This document shows, piece by piece, positions 46,912-57,825 of a DNA stretch of 64,000 nt. The stretch covers positions 534,634,316 through 534,698,315 of the forward strand of contig NC_058519.1 in NCBI RefSeq assembly GCF_904849725.1. Reading direction: 5' to 3'. The notes under the pieces were generated by a model. That model saw only the letters and a program-made list of their open reading frames with translations, did not search any database and had not been told where the DNA came from. Positions within the stretch are counted from its first letter, which is position 1, and every line of letters starts with the position of its first letter. The position numbers and the translations under genes are program-made. Source of the DNA: Hordeum vulgare subsp. vulgare (Eukaryota > Streptophyta > Magnoliopsida > Poales > Poaceae).

Positions 46912-48544
46912 TGATACGTCTCAAACGTATCCATAATTTTTGATGGTTTCATGCTGTTATCTTGTCATCTTTGGATGTTTTATGTACCTTTTATATCTTT
47001 TTTGGGACTAACTTATTAATTCAGTGCCAAGTGCCAGTTCCTGTTTTTCCTGTGTTTTTGGCTCTTTTCAGATCTGATTTTGGAACGGAGTCCAAACGGA
47101 ATAAAATCCCGGAAATGATTTTTTTCCCAAACGGAAGAAGATCAGGGGTCCTGTGGGCAAAGCCAGGAGGGCTACAGGGAGCCCACAATCCCCCACTCCG
47201 CCACCAGGGGGGAGGCGGCGGTGGGCAGGCTTGTGGCCTAGATCTTGCGCCTATATATTCCCTAAAAATCAGAAAAAATCAGGGGAGCCTCGAAAGTACT
47301 TTTCCGCCGCCACAAGCTTCCGTTTCCGCGAGATCTCATCTGGAGACCCTTCCCGGCGCCCTGATGAAGGGGACTTTGGAGTTGGAGGGCTTCTTCATCA
47401 TCATCATCGCCCCTCCAATGACTCGTGAGTAGTTCACTTCAGACCTACGGGTCCATAGTTAGTAGCTAGCTGGCTTCTTCTCTCTCTTGGATCTTCAATA
47501 CAAAGTTCTCCATGATCTTCATGGAGATCTATCCGATGTAATCTTCTTTGGCAGTGTGTTTGTTGAGATCCGATGAATTGTGGATTTGTGATCAGATTAT
47601 CTATGATATATATTTGATTCTTTGCTGATTTCTTATATGCATGATTTGATATCCTTGTAAGTCTCTCCGAGTCTTGGGTTTTGTTTGGCCAACTAGATCT
47701 ATGATTCTTGCAATGGGAGAAGTGCTTGGTTTTGGGTTCTACCATGTGGTGACCTTTCCCAGTGACAGTAGGGGCAGCAAGGCACACATTAAGTAGTTGC
47801 CATCAAGGGTAACAAGGTGGGCTCTGTCGTTGATATGAGATTGTCCATCTACATCATGTCATCTTGCTTAAGGCGTTACTCTATTCTTTTGGACTTAATA
47901 CACTAGATGCATGCTGGATAGCGGTGGATGTGTGGAGTAATAGTAGTAAATGCGGAAAGTATCGGTCTACTTGTTTTGGACGTGATGCCTATAGATATAA
48001 TCATTGCCATAGATGACGTCACGACTTTGCGCGGTTCTATCAATTGCTCGACAGTAATTTTTTCACCCACCGTCTACTTGCTTTCATGAGAGAAGCCACT
48101 AGTAAACACTACGGCCCCGGGGTCTATTCACATCTATCGTTTACACCTCTGCTTTTACTTTTCTTTGTTACTTTGTTGCTTTCAGTTCTCACTTTGCGAA
48201 AAATCTATAAGGGATTGACAACCCCTTCATAGCGTTGGGAGCAGGTTCTTTGTGTTTGTGCATGCACTTGTGATACTCCTCCACTGGATCGATACCTTGG
48301 TTCTCAAATCTGAGGGAAATACTTACCACCACTATGCTACATCACCCTTTCCGCTTCGAGGGAACACCAATGCAAGGCTCCAAGGCCACGGGGAAATCCT
48401 TTGCATATTTGCCAAGGAAGTCCCTAAAGGCGTAGCCGTAGCAGAAGGATTCCTGGTGCCGTTGCTGAGGAGAATCAAGACAAGAACAGTCTCCCGTCAG
48501 CACGTGTTTCTGGTGCCGTTGGAAGGTCTTTTGTTGTAGTAGCA
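46912..48544 (+). mobile_element. Solo gypsy LTR (TGATACGTCTC type), 1,633 bp
   Basis: Starts TGATACGTCTCAAACG and ends TTGTTGTAGTAGCA. It is collinear with the 3' LTR at 17748-19306 over most of its length (CCAAACGGAATAAAATC, CTATATATTCCC TATA box near 47248, GGGATTGACAACCCC). Its last part is longer and holds two partial copies of a primer-site-like GGTGCCGTTG motif (near 48455 and 48512). No interior is present, so it arose by LTR-LTR recombination. Confidence 0.85.
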
Positions 48545-50392
48545 TGCACGAAGACCTATCATGGTGATGTCCATCTACGAGAGGAGATTTGGATCTACGT
48601 ACCCTTGTAGATCACACAGCAGGAAGCATTAAGAAACGCGGTTGATGTAGTGGAACGTCTTCATGTCCATTGAACCGCCCCACGAACTGTCCCACGAACC
48701 GTCCCGCGATCCGTCCCACGATCCGTCCCATGATTCGTCCCACGAACCGTCTCGCGATCCGTTGCACGAACCGTCTTGCGATCCGTCTCATGATCCATTC
48801 CGATCTAGTGCCAAACGGACGTCACCTCCGCGTTCAGCAGACGTACAGCTCGATGACGATCTCCACATTCTTGATCCAGCAAGAGGGGGCGGAGAGGTAG
48901 AAGAGTTCTCCGGCAGCGTGACAACGCGCCGGTGGTGGTGATGATCTACTCCGGCAGGGCTTCGCCTAAGCTTCGGAGAAATACGATCTAGAGGAAAAAC
49001 TGCGTGGTATAGGGTCGAGTAACACATGGCAAAGTTGTGTCTCAAAAACCCTCCATACCTCTTGTATATATAGGAGGGAGGGAGGGGAGGAGGCAGCCTC
49101 AAACCCTCAAGGTTTGGCTGAAACTGGAGGTGGAGGAGTCCTACTCCAATCCTACTTGGAGTAGGATTCCACCTTCCCACTTGGAAACTCTTTCCACCTT
49201 GTGTTTTTTCCTTCTCAAACCTTATGGGCCTTAGTGGGAACTTATTCCATCCCACTAGGGGCTGGTTTATCTCTTCCCATAGCCCATGAGACCCCTTGGG
49301 GCGTGACACCCCTCCTGATGGTCCCCGGCACCCCTCCCGGCACTCCCGGTACACTACCGATGAGCCTAAAACTTTTCCGTTCACCAAAACAGGACTTCCT
49401 ATATATCAATATTTACCTCCGGACCATTCCGGAGCTCCTCATGACGTCCTGGATCTCATCTGGGACTTCGAACAACTTTCGGTTACCAACACCTATAACT
49501 CAACTATACCGAAACGTCACCGAACCTTAAGTGTGCAGACCCTGCGGGTTCGAGAACTATGTAGACATGACCAGAGACACTCCTCGGTCAATATCCAATA
49601 GCGGGACCTGGATGCCCATATTGGATCCTGCATATTCTCCAAAGATCTTATCGGTTGAACCTCGGTGTCAAGGATTCATATAATCACGTATGTCATTCCC
49701 CTTGTCCTTCGGTATGTTACTTCCCCGAGATTTGATCATCGGAATCCGCATACCAATTTCAATCTCATTACAAGCAAGTCTCTTTACTCGTTCCGTAATA
49801 CAAGATCCCGTGACTTACACTTAGTCACATTGCTTGCAAGGCTTGTGTGTGATGTTGTATTACCGAGTGGGCCCTGAGATACCTCTCCGTCACACGGAGT
49901 GACAAATCCTAGTCTTGATCCATACTAACTCAATGGACACCTTAGGAGATACCTGTAGAGCACTTTTATAGTCACCCAGTTACGTTGTGACGTTTGATAC
50001 ACACAAGGCGTTCCTCCGGTGCGAGTGAGTTATATGATCTCATGGTCATAGGAACAAATACTTGACACGCAGAAAACTATAGCAGTAAAACGACACGATC
50101 GATATGCTACGTTCATAGTTTGGGTCTTGTCCATCACCTGATTCTCCTAATGATGTGATCCCGTTATCAAGTGACAACACTTGTCTATGGTTAGGGAACC
50201 TTGACCGTCTTTGATCAACGAGCTAGTCAACTAGAGGCTTACTAGGGAGAGTGTTTTGTCTATGTATCCACACATGTATTTGTGTTTCCAATCAATACAA
50301 TTATAGCTTGGATAATAAACGATTATCACGAACAAAGAAATATAATAATAACTAATTTATTATTGCCTCTAGGGCATATTTCCAACACATAA

Positions 50393-51355
50393 TGATAATA
50401 TTAATCGTAATAATGATGTTGATGTAGAATATCCACCAAGTACTAATAAGGAACCATCTAATGATGTTGCGATAGAACCTGCCGAGGTTCTTGAAAACCC
50501 ACCTCCTAAAAATAAACGTTATGATCAAAGAGACTTTGTTGCTAGAAAACATGGAAGGGTTTGAGAGCCATGGGTTAAAAACCCATGCCATTCCCTCAAA
50601 AGTCATCTAAAATTAGGGACAATGAAGATTTTGAACGCTTTGCTAAAAGGATTAGACTTATCTTTTTTCGCACTCGTTTGACTGATATATTGAAAATGCC
50701 TATTTATGCTAAGTACATGAAGGATATTATCACCAATATAAGAAAGATGCGTGAAACTGAAATTGCTACTATGCTTGCTAATTACTCTCTTGACGGTGGA
50801 ATACCTAAGAAGTTGGGAGACCCGGGTATACTCACAACACCTTGCGCCATTAAAAGAAATTATATTAAAACTGCTTTATGTGATTTGCGAGCTGGTGTTA
50901 GTGTTATGCATTTCTCCCTTTATAAAAGACTTGAATTGCATAAGATTACACCCACTGACATATCCTTGCAAATAGCGGATAAATCAACCGCTTTACCTAT
51001 TGGAATTTGCGAGGACGTCGCCGTTGTGGTGGAAAATTGTACTATCTTAACAGACTTTGTTATTCTTGATATGCCCGAGAGAGACAACATGTTGATCATC
51101 CTTGGTAGACCTTTTCTAAGTACTGCAGGGGATGTTATTGATTGCAACAGAAGCAAGGTCACTTTTCATGTTAATGGCAAGCAACATATGTTACATTTTC
51201 CGAAGAAGCAAACTCTGGTTAACAATATTAATTTCATTGATCCTATTCCCATGGTCATCATTGGAGATTTTACCATCCCTCTACCTAATGCCAAGAAAAA
51301 TAAATACAATAATCTTATTCAAGGGGATATGCAAATTTTCATTGAGGTAACCTAG
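50393..51355 (+). pseudogene. gag C-terminus and aspartic protease of Athila-type copy 2
   Basis: The gag linker resumes after the copia insertion (NNDVDVEYPPSTNKEPSNDV), stops once near 50560, then gives an open frame of 256 codons (50585-51355). It contains the protease: LCDLRAGVSVMHFSLYKRL, TPTDISLQIADKST, FVILDMPERDNMLIILGRPF, VIDCNRSKVTF. The expected active-site D-x-G reads D-L-R, so the catalytic loop glycine is gone and the protease should be inactive. Otherwise it is well preserved and longer than the copy 1 protease. Confidence 0.85.
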
Positions 51356-52115
51356 TGATATACCAAAATTCTTCGGTTTCATGTTTACCAAAAGCGATTG
51401 TTAATAAGACTTGATCAACCTTATTAATGGATCCTTTTCGAAATACATGTGATTGATGAATTGAGTATTCACAAGTCTCTTTATCTCAAGTTTATTGTTT
51501 GATCTTTTAGATATGGAAAAATAAAACTCCATGATTACCTGGTTTTCTGAGTTTTCCGTACTATAGAAAAATGCCCCAAAAACAAAAGTCTCAGAATGTC
51601 GTAAAACTTTAAATGTTTTTTCTAGAATAAATGAACTTTTTCGTGTAAATATAAAATTAAGGAGACGCACCTATGGGCCATAAGCTAACTGGGCACGCCC
51701 CTGACCGCGCCATGATAGCTTGTGGGGCCCCACAGCCCCCCTGCCTTATCCCTTTGGCTAACATCATCTCCGACCTCCAGAAATTTTTTCCTAGCTCCAT
51801 GTCTCCCATGTTCTTCCTCGAGAAACTGAAATTTTCGATTGCTTTGCTCGAAAACCCTTTTCCGAAACTGTTTCGAAGAAATTCATCCTTGGTATATGAC
51901 TCCTCCATCTCTCCAATTAGTTTTTGTCTTAGTGTTTTATATTTGGCATAAATTGCTGCACTTGGTGCTTCAAAAAATGAGCTTGCATGTTAAAATATTT
52001 AAGTTCCAAGTAGAAAGAATGCTTGATATATATCCGAAGTGCCCATATGAGTAGTTGCTATCTCCCTCATAAAGTTTTACTGGCGTATTTTGGTGGTCCA
52101 AAAATTTCATAGATT
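51356..52115 (+). other. Non-coding stretch between protease and ORF2, copy 2
   Basis: AT-rich then mixed sequence with no long frame in the element direction. It takes the place where reverse transcriptase and integrase would be in an autonomous element and is far too short to hold them. GGGCCATAAGCTAACTGGGC and the GTGGGGCCCCACAGCC dyad (51722-51737) are the only notable motifs. Confidence 0.6.
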
Positions 52116-53142
52116 GTGTGTAGGAAAATGAAATTCTTAAGGAGATGTTCCTCAAGGAAGGGCTCTTCGAGCCGGAGTCCCAAGGGAGTTGCGGGGAGGA
52201 CTCAGGATAGCGACATCAAGATCGTTCGCAACACTGAGGTTAGGCCTTGTGAATGGCCACATACGACCTTCATAAGTGAAGTCGGTTTTTATGAATAATT
52301 CATGAAGTTTGTTGCAAAAGTGAGGCTGACCAACTTCCTCGCAGATAAGTGTGATCAGTACTATCTCCGTACTAACTCCTTTGTTCATAACTTTCATTTC
52401 ATAAACACGCCCGATGCTCCCACAATGTGTTTTCACTTGTATGCCACAACCTATGAATTGCATTTCCATAGATTTTGCGAAATATGATTGCTTCCCTTTG
52501 ATGGGGAGATACGCAAGCCTAAGCCTGAGGGTTTTGAGGGTTTCCTCCTCACCTTAACCATGGGGGAAACTAGAGGCGTATCAAATGCGAGGGCTACTAG
52601 TTTTCATTTTCCTTGTATACATTATTTTGCTTTGTTTGTAGGAAAATGCATAACTGCTATGAAGCACGGTTGTGGCCTCAACATCCCAACTCTGGGTGTT
52701 TTGCGATGCACACTTTATAGTGATAATACCTACAACCTAGGATCTATTGTCGCGTGCCGTTTGCATCTTAATCAAAGCAAAGAGATTATCCATGGTAGTA
52801 TTTATGCAACACGCGTGGCTAAGTATTTTTAAGTGGCTATACGCCCCACTGATGTACCTCGACCACCAATATATCATAGAATATCATTTCACTCATGCAA
52901 CTGATATACCTCAAGGAATTAATTATAATATAGTATATAGAAAGATTACTCGCAATATTTTTATGTTACATGCACCCTCCTTGTTTAAATTCCATGCCTA
53001 GAACGGGTACACCATCGTGCCAGAGGACATATTTGCATCCCATAACAAGTTAGTTGCTACGGAGGCCGAAGCACTGGATTGGGACACTCAGGTGCCAGCG
53101 CAGGAGCACTTTCCTGGACCCGATGGTCTCTACCAGTGGTGA
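52116..53142 (+). pseudogene. ORF2 of Athila-type copy 2 (Athila ORF-1-like retrotransposon protein)
   Basis: One frame from ATG 52116 runs to about 52830 with only two stops, UAA 52296-52298 and UGA 52485-52487. A frameshift near 52830 and a third stop (UAG near 53000) follow, then the frame ends DGLYQW-stop at 53140-53142. That makes about 340 codons. Readable parts are a basic Ser/Arg N-terminus, then EVGFYE, ADKCDQYYLRTNSFVHNFHF, MGETRGVSNARATSFHFPCI, YFALFVGKCI, TLGVLRCTLYSDNTYNLGSI and RLHLNQSKEIIHGSIYATR. From memory this matches a protein found in the 3' part of Triticeae Athila-type elements and related to Athila ORF-1. Its function is unknown. It resembles neither capsid nor polymerase, and I see no signal peptide or membrane segment. 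Confidence 0.72.
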
Positions 53143-53366
53143 TTACCAAGCGAGGCAAAATCCTAAGCTTGGGTGAATACATATTTCCCACCGACATTAC
53201 ATTCATGCTCACACACTTCATATAAATTGTGAGTGTTTATCCTATTTCATTGTATATCCATGTTAGTTTTTTTATTTCTTGTTGTGTGTTTGGAAAACAT
53301 TATAAAATCTAAAAATGTTTCTCGCCTCTTTTCATTTTTTCTTTCCAATTCAATTAGTGGTAGCTA
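53143..53366 (+). other. 3' non-coding remnant of copy 2, truncated
   Basis: GGCAAAATCCTAAGCTTGGG at 53155-53174 resembles the phrase usual downstream of ORF2 in this group. The element is then cut by the copia LTR at 53367, and its own 3' LTR is not seen in the window. Confidence 0.5.
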
Positions 53367-54868
53367 TGGGATCGATAGAAGATGTGTCTAGAGGGAGGTG
53401 AATAGACTACTTGTCAAGATAAAATTTCTAGCTTAACCCAATTTCAAGGAAGGCGGAAATTCAGTAGTTCTAACAAGTCTAGTACACCTTACACATGCTA
53501 GTCAACATATATGGTAGTGGAAAAGTAAAGACTTTGCACATGTCAGGGAGTAGAGTTTAAGAGATCAAACGCAAAGAGGTTGACACAACAATTTTTGCAT
53601 AGTTCCTATAGGTGGTGCTATCGTACGTCCATGTTAGTGGAGACTTCAACCCATGAACGGTAACGACTACGAGACTCCATGGAGGGCTCAACGCACAAGG
53701 GGTCCACGAAGAAGGATCCTTGTCTATTCCACCATGGCTTCCGTCCACATAGGACTAGCCTTACCCACGGTAGATCTTCACGAAGTAGGCGATCTGCTTG
53801 CCCTTACAAACATCTTGGTTCAACTCCACAACACGAAGTAGGAGGCTCCATGGCGACACCAAACCAATCTAGGAGGCACCACCCTACAAAAGATAATAGA
53901 TGTGGAAGATTAATGAACTCCTTGCTCTTGTGCTTCTAAATATAGTATCCTCAACACAAAATCACTATCTCATAGAATAGGCATGTGTAGGAGAGATTGA
54001 TTTGGTGGAAACCTATCTGGGGAGGCTATAGAGCAAGTTTCAAATGGTTGGATTGGAATATCTTGGTATCAACACATGAGTAGGTGGTTCTCTCTCAGAA
54101 AATGGATCTAGCAATGAAGTGTGTGTTCTGAGTGCTTCTCCCACGAATGAGAGGTGGGTGAAGGGGTATATAAGGCAACACACAAGATCCAACCGTCACA
54201 CACAAAAGGGCAAATTTGATGACACTGAAGTTGGAAACTCGGTGGTACCGATTAGCACTAAAGGTGTGAACTTTGTATCTCGGTGAGAACGATATATGAA
54301 ACTCAGTGGCATCGAAAAGGTGACTAACGGTCAGATGGCAAAACTCGATGGCACTGATACTCAAACTCGGAAATTCAGATTTTGTGTATCTTGGCAACAG
54401 AATGTTGGTCACACTGAACTAGGTAGCACCGACTTGGTTTGTGTTGCACCAATTTGGTGGGAATGGCTAGGGTTTCTGTTTGAGGTCAAACTTGGTGGGT
54501 CCGATATGGAAATGTTGGTGACACCAAATTTGTGTATGCGGATCTTGACAGAGTGGATATGTGGGAAAAATGACTGAGTGTTGTGGTGTCTAACTTTGAG
54601 CATTTGAGCAATCAGTTCATTTTACTACCTCATCCCCTTTTAATGGTATTGGCTTTCCTATGGACTCAAAAGTGATTTATCACAAATATAAAATGAAGAG
54701 CCTTCTAGCTTGAAACTTGAGACAATATTATTCCTTTCTTGCATCCAGGGCATATCCACATAAACCTTAAGCCATAGCATCTTTTGAAATTTTTCTAAAA
54801 TATAGTTTGAAAACATATTAGTCCAATGATGCATATGTTGTGATAAAATATCAAAACAACCCTAGGGA
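53367..54868 (-). repeat. 3' LTR of the small copia element
   Basis: Collinear with the right LTR from GTCTAGAGGGAGGTGAATAG to ACCCTAGGGATCAATTA, after which similarity fails before the expected GTGCTTTCA end. It contains several ACTCGGTGG.ACCGA dyads (for example 54237 and 54298) and a GTATATAAGGCA TATA-like site near 54169 in plus-strand reading. Confidence 0.75.
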
Positions 54869-56200
54869 TCAATTACCAAATCCAGCGATGGAGACGCACG
54901 GGGACTAAAGGGCGACGACCAGGGGTCAAGAGGAAGCATGGGGTTTTGGGATGAAACGGCTTTTGACGAAGTGAAATCAAAGATTCGGTCCGCTGGAATA
55001 TATACACATTCGTTGTCGGTGTCACCAAAATTGCGAAATCGGTGGCACCGAGTTCCTCTACTGTTAGTTGACAGGGAAACTCGGTGGAACCGAGTGTGTG
55101 ATTCCGGCGGTATCAAGATGGAAAACCTAGATCAACTCTGGAATTCGGTGGAGCCGAGTTTGTGAAATTGGTTTCACCAAGTTCATTCAAAGACAGGTTT
55201 TGGAGATCAGCCATTGAAGATACAAAACTCCGAGTGCACCTTCACACAGAGGGATCGACAAGTGCTTGTTCAAGTTTTGTGATGAAGCATAAATAGAACT
55301 TGAGATGAGATAACATAGATAGCTAAAGATGGTTCCTAGGCATTTTTGTCCATCCAACAAAAGATAAATCAACAACCAAATGGCAACAATTGGATGTCCT
55401 CAAATGATCAAACACATGTAGACCAACATCCACACACAATAAGAATGATAGATAAATACATGGTGAACATGCACAAACATCCTAGCAGCTATCAAGCACT
55501 AGGGAGATGACAAAGTCATCCATATATGAGTATATTGACATCGGAGCCAAGTAAGATTACTTAATCATAGGTCATATTCATCGTTAAGCACAAGTGGGAT
55601 TACCACTTTTACATAAGCATTAATGTGTTCATATCCTTAGGAGATGCTTATACTCAAGTATTTGAGTAAATCTCCCCCTTCATGTGACATCCCCACTAAG
55701 AGGGATCAACTAACCTTGGGTTTTGTCATAGAAGACTTCAAGTAGGTGAAGTACTAGTGGATGCTCAATGTTGATGAAGATCATCGTGAGTTGGGAGCAA
55801 TCCTTGTTGTTTTCATACTCTTCTCACCTACATGGTTTAGTCCCAAAGCACGAGGAACATATGCAAGAATATCTATGGACATGGAGTGAAACAGAAATGG
55901 GATGATGTTGAAAGATGCATTAATTAGCTTGTTCCTTGCTTACCTTTGATGGAATGTGTGACTCCATGAACTAATGCAATTGGTGAGATTGATTGCAAAT
56001 AGTTCTTGCCAAAATGTATAAGTGTGAATTTCATTAGCCGAGGCATCGCTCAAGAACTTCCCTAGTTCTTCCTCTTGGGGATCCACATCAAATTGATGGG
56101 AATCCATGGAGTTGTCGTAGCACTTGTTGAGGTAGAGCTAGTAGTGTCCTTGGGAATCCACTTGACCTTGGCTTGGGGTTCTTCTTCAAATAGGGCAATG
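54869..56200 (-). other. Interior of the small copia element, non-coding
   Basis: No polymerase domain. The part 54880-55200 again contains TCGGTGG.ACCGAG dyads (55030, 55080, 55143) and looks like a scrap of another LTR of the same kind. TAAATCTCCCCCTTCATGTG near 55666-55685 is a purine-rich tract on the element strand (CACATGAAGGGGGAGATTTA), placed as an internal or former polypurine tract. Confidence 0.5.
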
Positions 56201-56347
56201 TCATCTTGAAGCTCTCCCTTGACTTTGTGGTCTTGTGGTAGAACGCCATCCTGTGAGCTTGTTCCTTTGGGAGGAGTCCCAACTAGCAAAATTAGTGCCA
56301 TCAAAATATGGACCTCTACAATGATAATTTCCCTCACTAGATGTCAT
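56201..56347 (-). pseudogene. Truncated copia gag N-terminus (48 codons)
   Basis: Starts at the ATG at 56345-56347, 40 bases after the primer site on the element strand. It reads MTSSEGNYHCRGPYFDGTNF then ASWDSS, the classic start of a copia gag (PYFDGTNFASW), and then degenerates to a stop at 56201-56203. Only the first quarter of a normal gag is present. Confidence 0.75.
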
Positions 56348-56386
56348 ATTCTCCTAGGTTGTTAAACCAATGAAATGGAGACCAAA

Positions 56387-56398
56387 GCTCTGATACCA
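56387..56398 (-). promoter_or_regulatory. Primer-binding site, initiator tRNA-Met type
   Basis: GCTCTGATACCA on the plus strand is TGGTATCAGAGC on the element strand, complementary to the 3' end of initiator tRNA-Met and two bases from the LTR. Confidence 0.92.
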
Positions 56399-56400
56399 CT

Positions 56401-57785
56401 TGTAGGATCGAAATTATGTCTAGAGGGGGGTGATTAGACTACTTGAGAAGATAATTTTTTTGCCTTACTCACGGTAAGGTAGGGAGATCAAACACATGAG
56501 GTTGACACGGCGATTTTTGGCATGGTTCCGATAGGTGGCGCTATCGTATATCCATGTTAGTGGAGACTTCAACCCACGGAGGGTAACGGCTGCGAGAGTC
56601 CATGGAGGGCTCCACCCATGGAGGGTCCACAAAGAAGAAGCCTTGTCAATCCCACCATGGATTCCGTCCACGGAGGACTAGCATTACTCATGGTAGATCT
56701 TCACAAAGTAGGTGATGTCCTTGCCCTTACAAACATCTTGGTTCAACTCCACAACACGAAGTAGGAGGCTCCCAAGCGACACCTAACCAATCTAGGAGGT
56801 ACCACCCTCCAAAAGGTAATAGATGTGGTAGATCAATGAACTCCTTGTTCTTGTGCTTCTAAAGATAGTCTCCTCAACACAAATCACTCTCTCATAGAAC
56901 ATGCATGGGTAGGAGAGGTTGATTTGGTGGAAAGCAGTTTGGGGAGGCTAGAGGTCGAGTTTCAAATGATAGGATTGGAATATCTTGGTCTCAACACATG
57001 AGTAGGTGATTCTCTCTCAGAAAATGGATCTGGCAATGAAGTGTGTTTTATGAGTGCGTCTCCCATAAATGAGAGGTGGGTAAAGGGGTATATATAGGCA
57101 GTAGTCAAAATCCAACTGTTACACACAAAATAGTAAATTCGGTGGTTCCGATTAGCACTAAAGGTGTTAACATTTGAATCTCGGTGGGACCCATATATGA
57201 AACTCGGTGGCACGAAAAAGGTGACTAACGGTTAGATGGCCAAACTCGGTGGTACCCATACTCAATCTCGAAAACTTCGATTTTGTGTATCTTGGCAACA
57301 GAATGTTGGTCACACTGAACTCGGTAGCACCGACTTCGTTTCGGTTGCACCGATTTGGTGGGAATGCCTAGGGTTTCTGTTTGAGGTCAAACTCGATGGG
57401 TACGATATGGAAATGTTGGTGACACCGAATTTGTGTATGTGGATCTTGACAGAGTGGATATGTGGGAAAAATGACTGAGTGTTTTGGTGGCTAACTTTGA
57501 GCATTTGAGCAATCAGTTCATTTTACTACCTCATCCCCTTTTAATGGTATTGGCTTTCCTATGGACTCAAAAGTGATTTCTCACAAATATGAAATGAAGA
57601 GTCTTCTATCTTGAAGCTTGAGGCAATATTATTCCTTTCTTGCATCTAGGGGCATCTTCAAATAAACCTTAAGCCATAGAATCTTTTGAACTTTTTCTGA
57701 AATATACTTGCAAAACATATTAGTCCAATGATGCATATGTTGTGATCAGTTATCAAAACCACCCTAGGGAGCAATTGTGCTTTCA
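56401..57785 (-). repeat. 5' LTR of the small copia element, 1,385 bp
   Basis: TGTAGGATCG to GTGCTTTCA on the plus strand, so TGAAAGCAC to CGATCCTACA on the element strand. It contains the GGGTATATATAGGCA TATA-like site near 57086 and several CGGTGG.ACCGA dyads at 57130-57360. Confidence 0.85.
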
Positions 57786-57825
57786 TGCCCATTAATTGCT
57801 TGCACGTCATGTTCGGGATATTATC

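Larger units (their letters stand above)
40046..50387 (-). mobile_element. BARE/WIS/Angela-type Ty1-copia element, full length, with a solo LTR inside its 5' LTR
   Basis: On the element strand the order is 5' LTR (50387-46867, split by 46912-48544), primer site, gag, integrase, reverse transcriptase, RNase H, polypurine tract and 3' LTR (41868-40046). Removing the inner solo LTR and its duplication leaves about 8.7 kb, the normal BARE/WIS length. The CATAA duplication is intact. LTR ends on the plus strand are TGTTGGTGAACG and CATATTTCCAACA. The LTR copies look about 95% identical by eye, yet the coding part is full of stops. Confidence 0.92.
46867..50387 (-). repeat. 5' LTR of the BARE/Angela-type element, split by a solo LTR
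   Basis: The LTR parts are 46867-46911 and 48550-50387. The first part stops at CCTACGCGCAC and the second resumes with GAAGACCTATCATGG, exactly as in the other LTR at 40090. It carries the same minisatellite (48680-48800) and TATA element (near 49065). It ends CATATTTCCAACA. Confidence 0.9.
36890..53366 (+). mobile_element. Athila-type gag-protease-ORF2 element, copy 2, with nested insertions
   Basis: 5' LTR 36890-38241, primer site 38253, gag 38427-40045, protease 50393-51355, ORF2 52116-53142 and 3' non-coding to 53366. A BARE/Angela-type copia element (40046-50387) interrupts gag. The 3' LTR is missing because another copia element begins at 53367. No reverse transcriptase or integrase is encoded between protease and ORF2, so the element depended on relatives. 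Confidence 0.85.
53367..57785 (-). mobile_element. Small non-autonomous Ty1-copia element (1.4-1.5 kb LTRs, 1.5 kb interior)
   Basis: Two similar LTRs (53367-about 54868 and 56401-57785) flank a short interior. On the minus strand the right LTR ends CGATCCTACA and is followed by AGTGGTATCAGAGC, a perfect initiator-tRNA-Met primer site, then by a gag start. So the 5' LTR is on the right. Integrase, reverse transcriptase and RNase H are absent. The right LTR has clean ends (TGTAGGATCG and GTGCTTTCA on the plus strand). The flanks AGCTA (left) and TGCCC (right) do not match, so one side has been rearranged. Confidence 0.8.

Noticed and set aside
48663..48941. Asp-Pro-Ser-His repeat peptide frame
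   Set aside because: Product of the LTR minisatellite; in the same place of the LTR at 40200 the frame is broken.
53367..55200. CGGTGG.ACCGAG motifs considered as a CRISPR-like or satellite array
   Set aside because: Spacing is irregular, spacers are not unique units, and the motifs occur inside plant copia LTRs.
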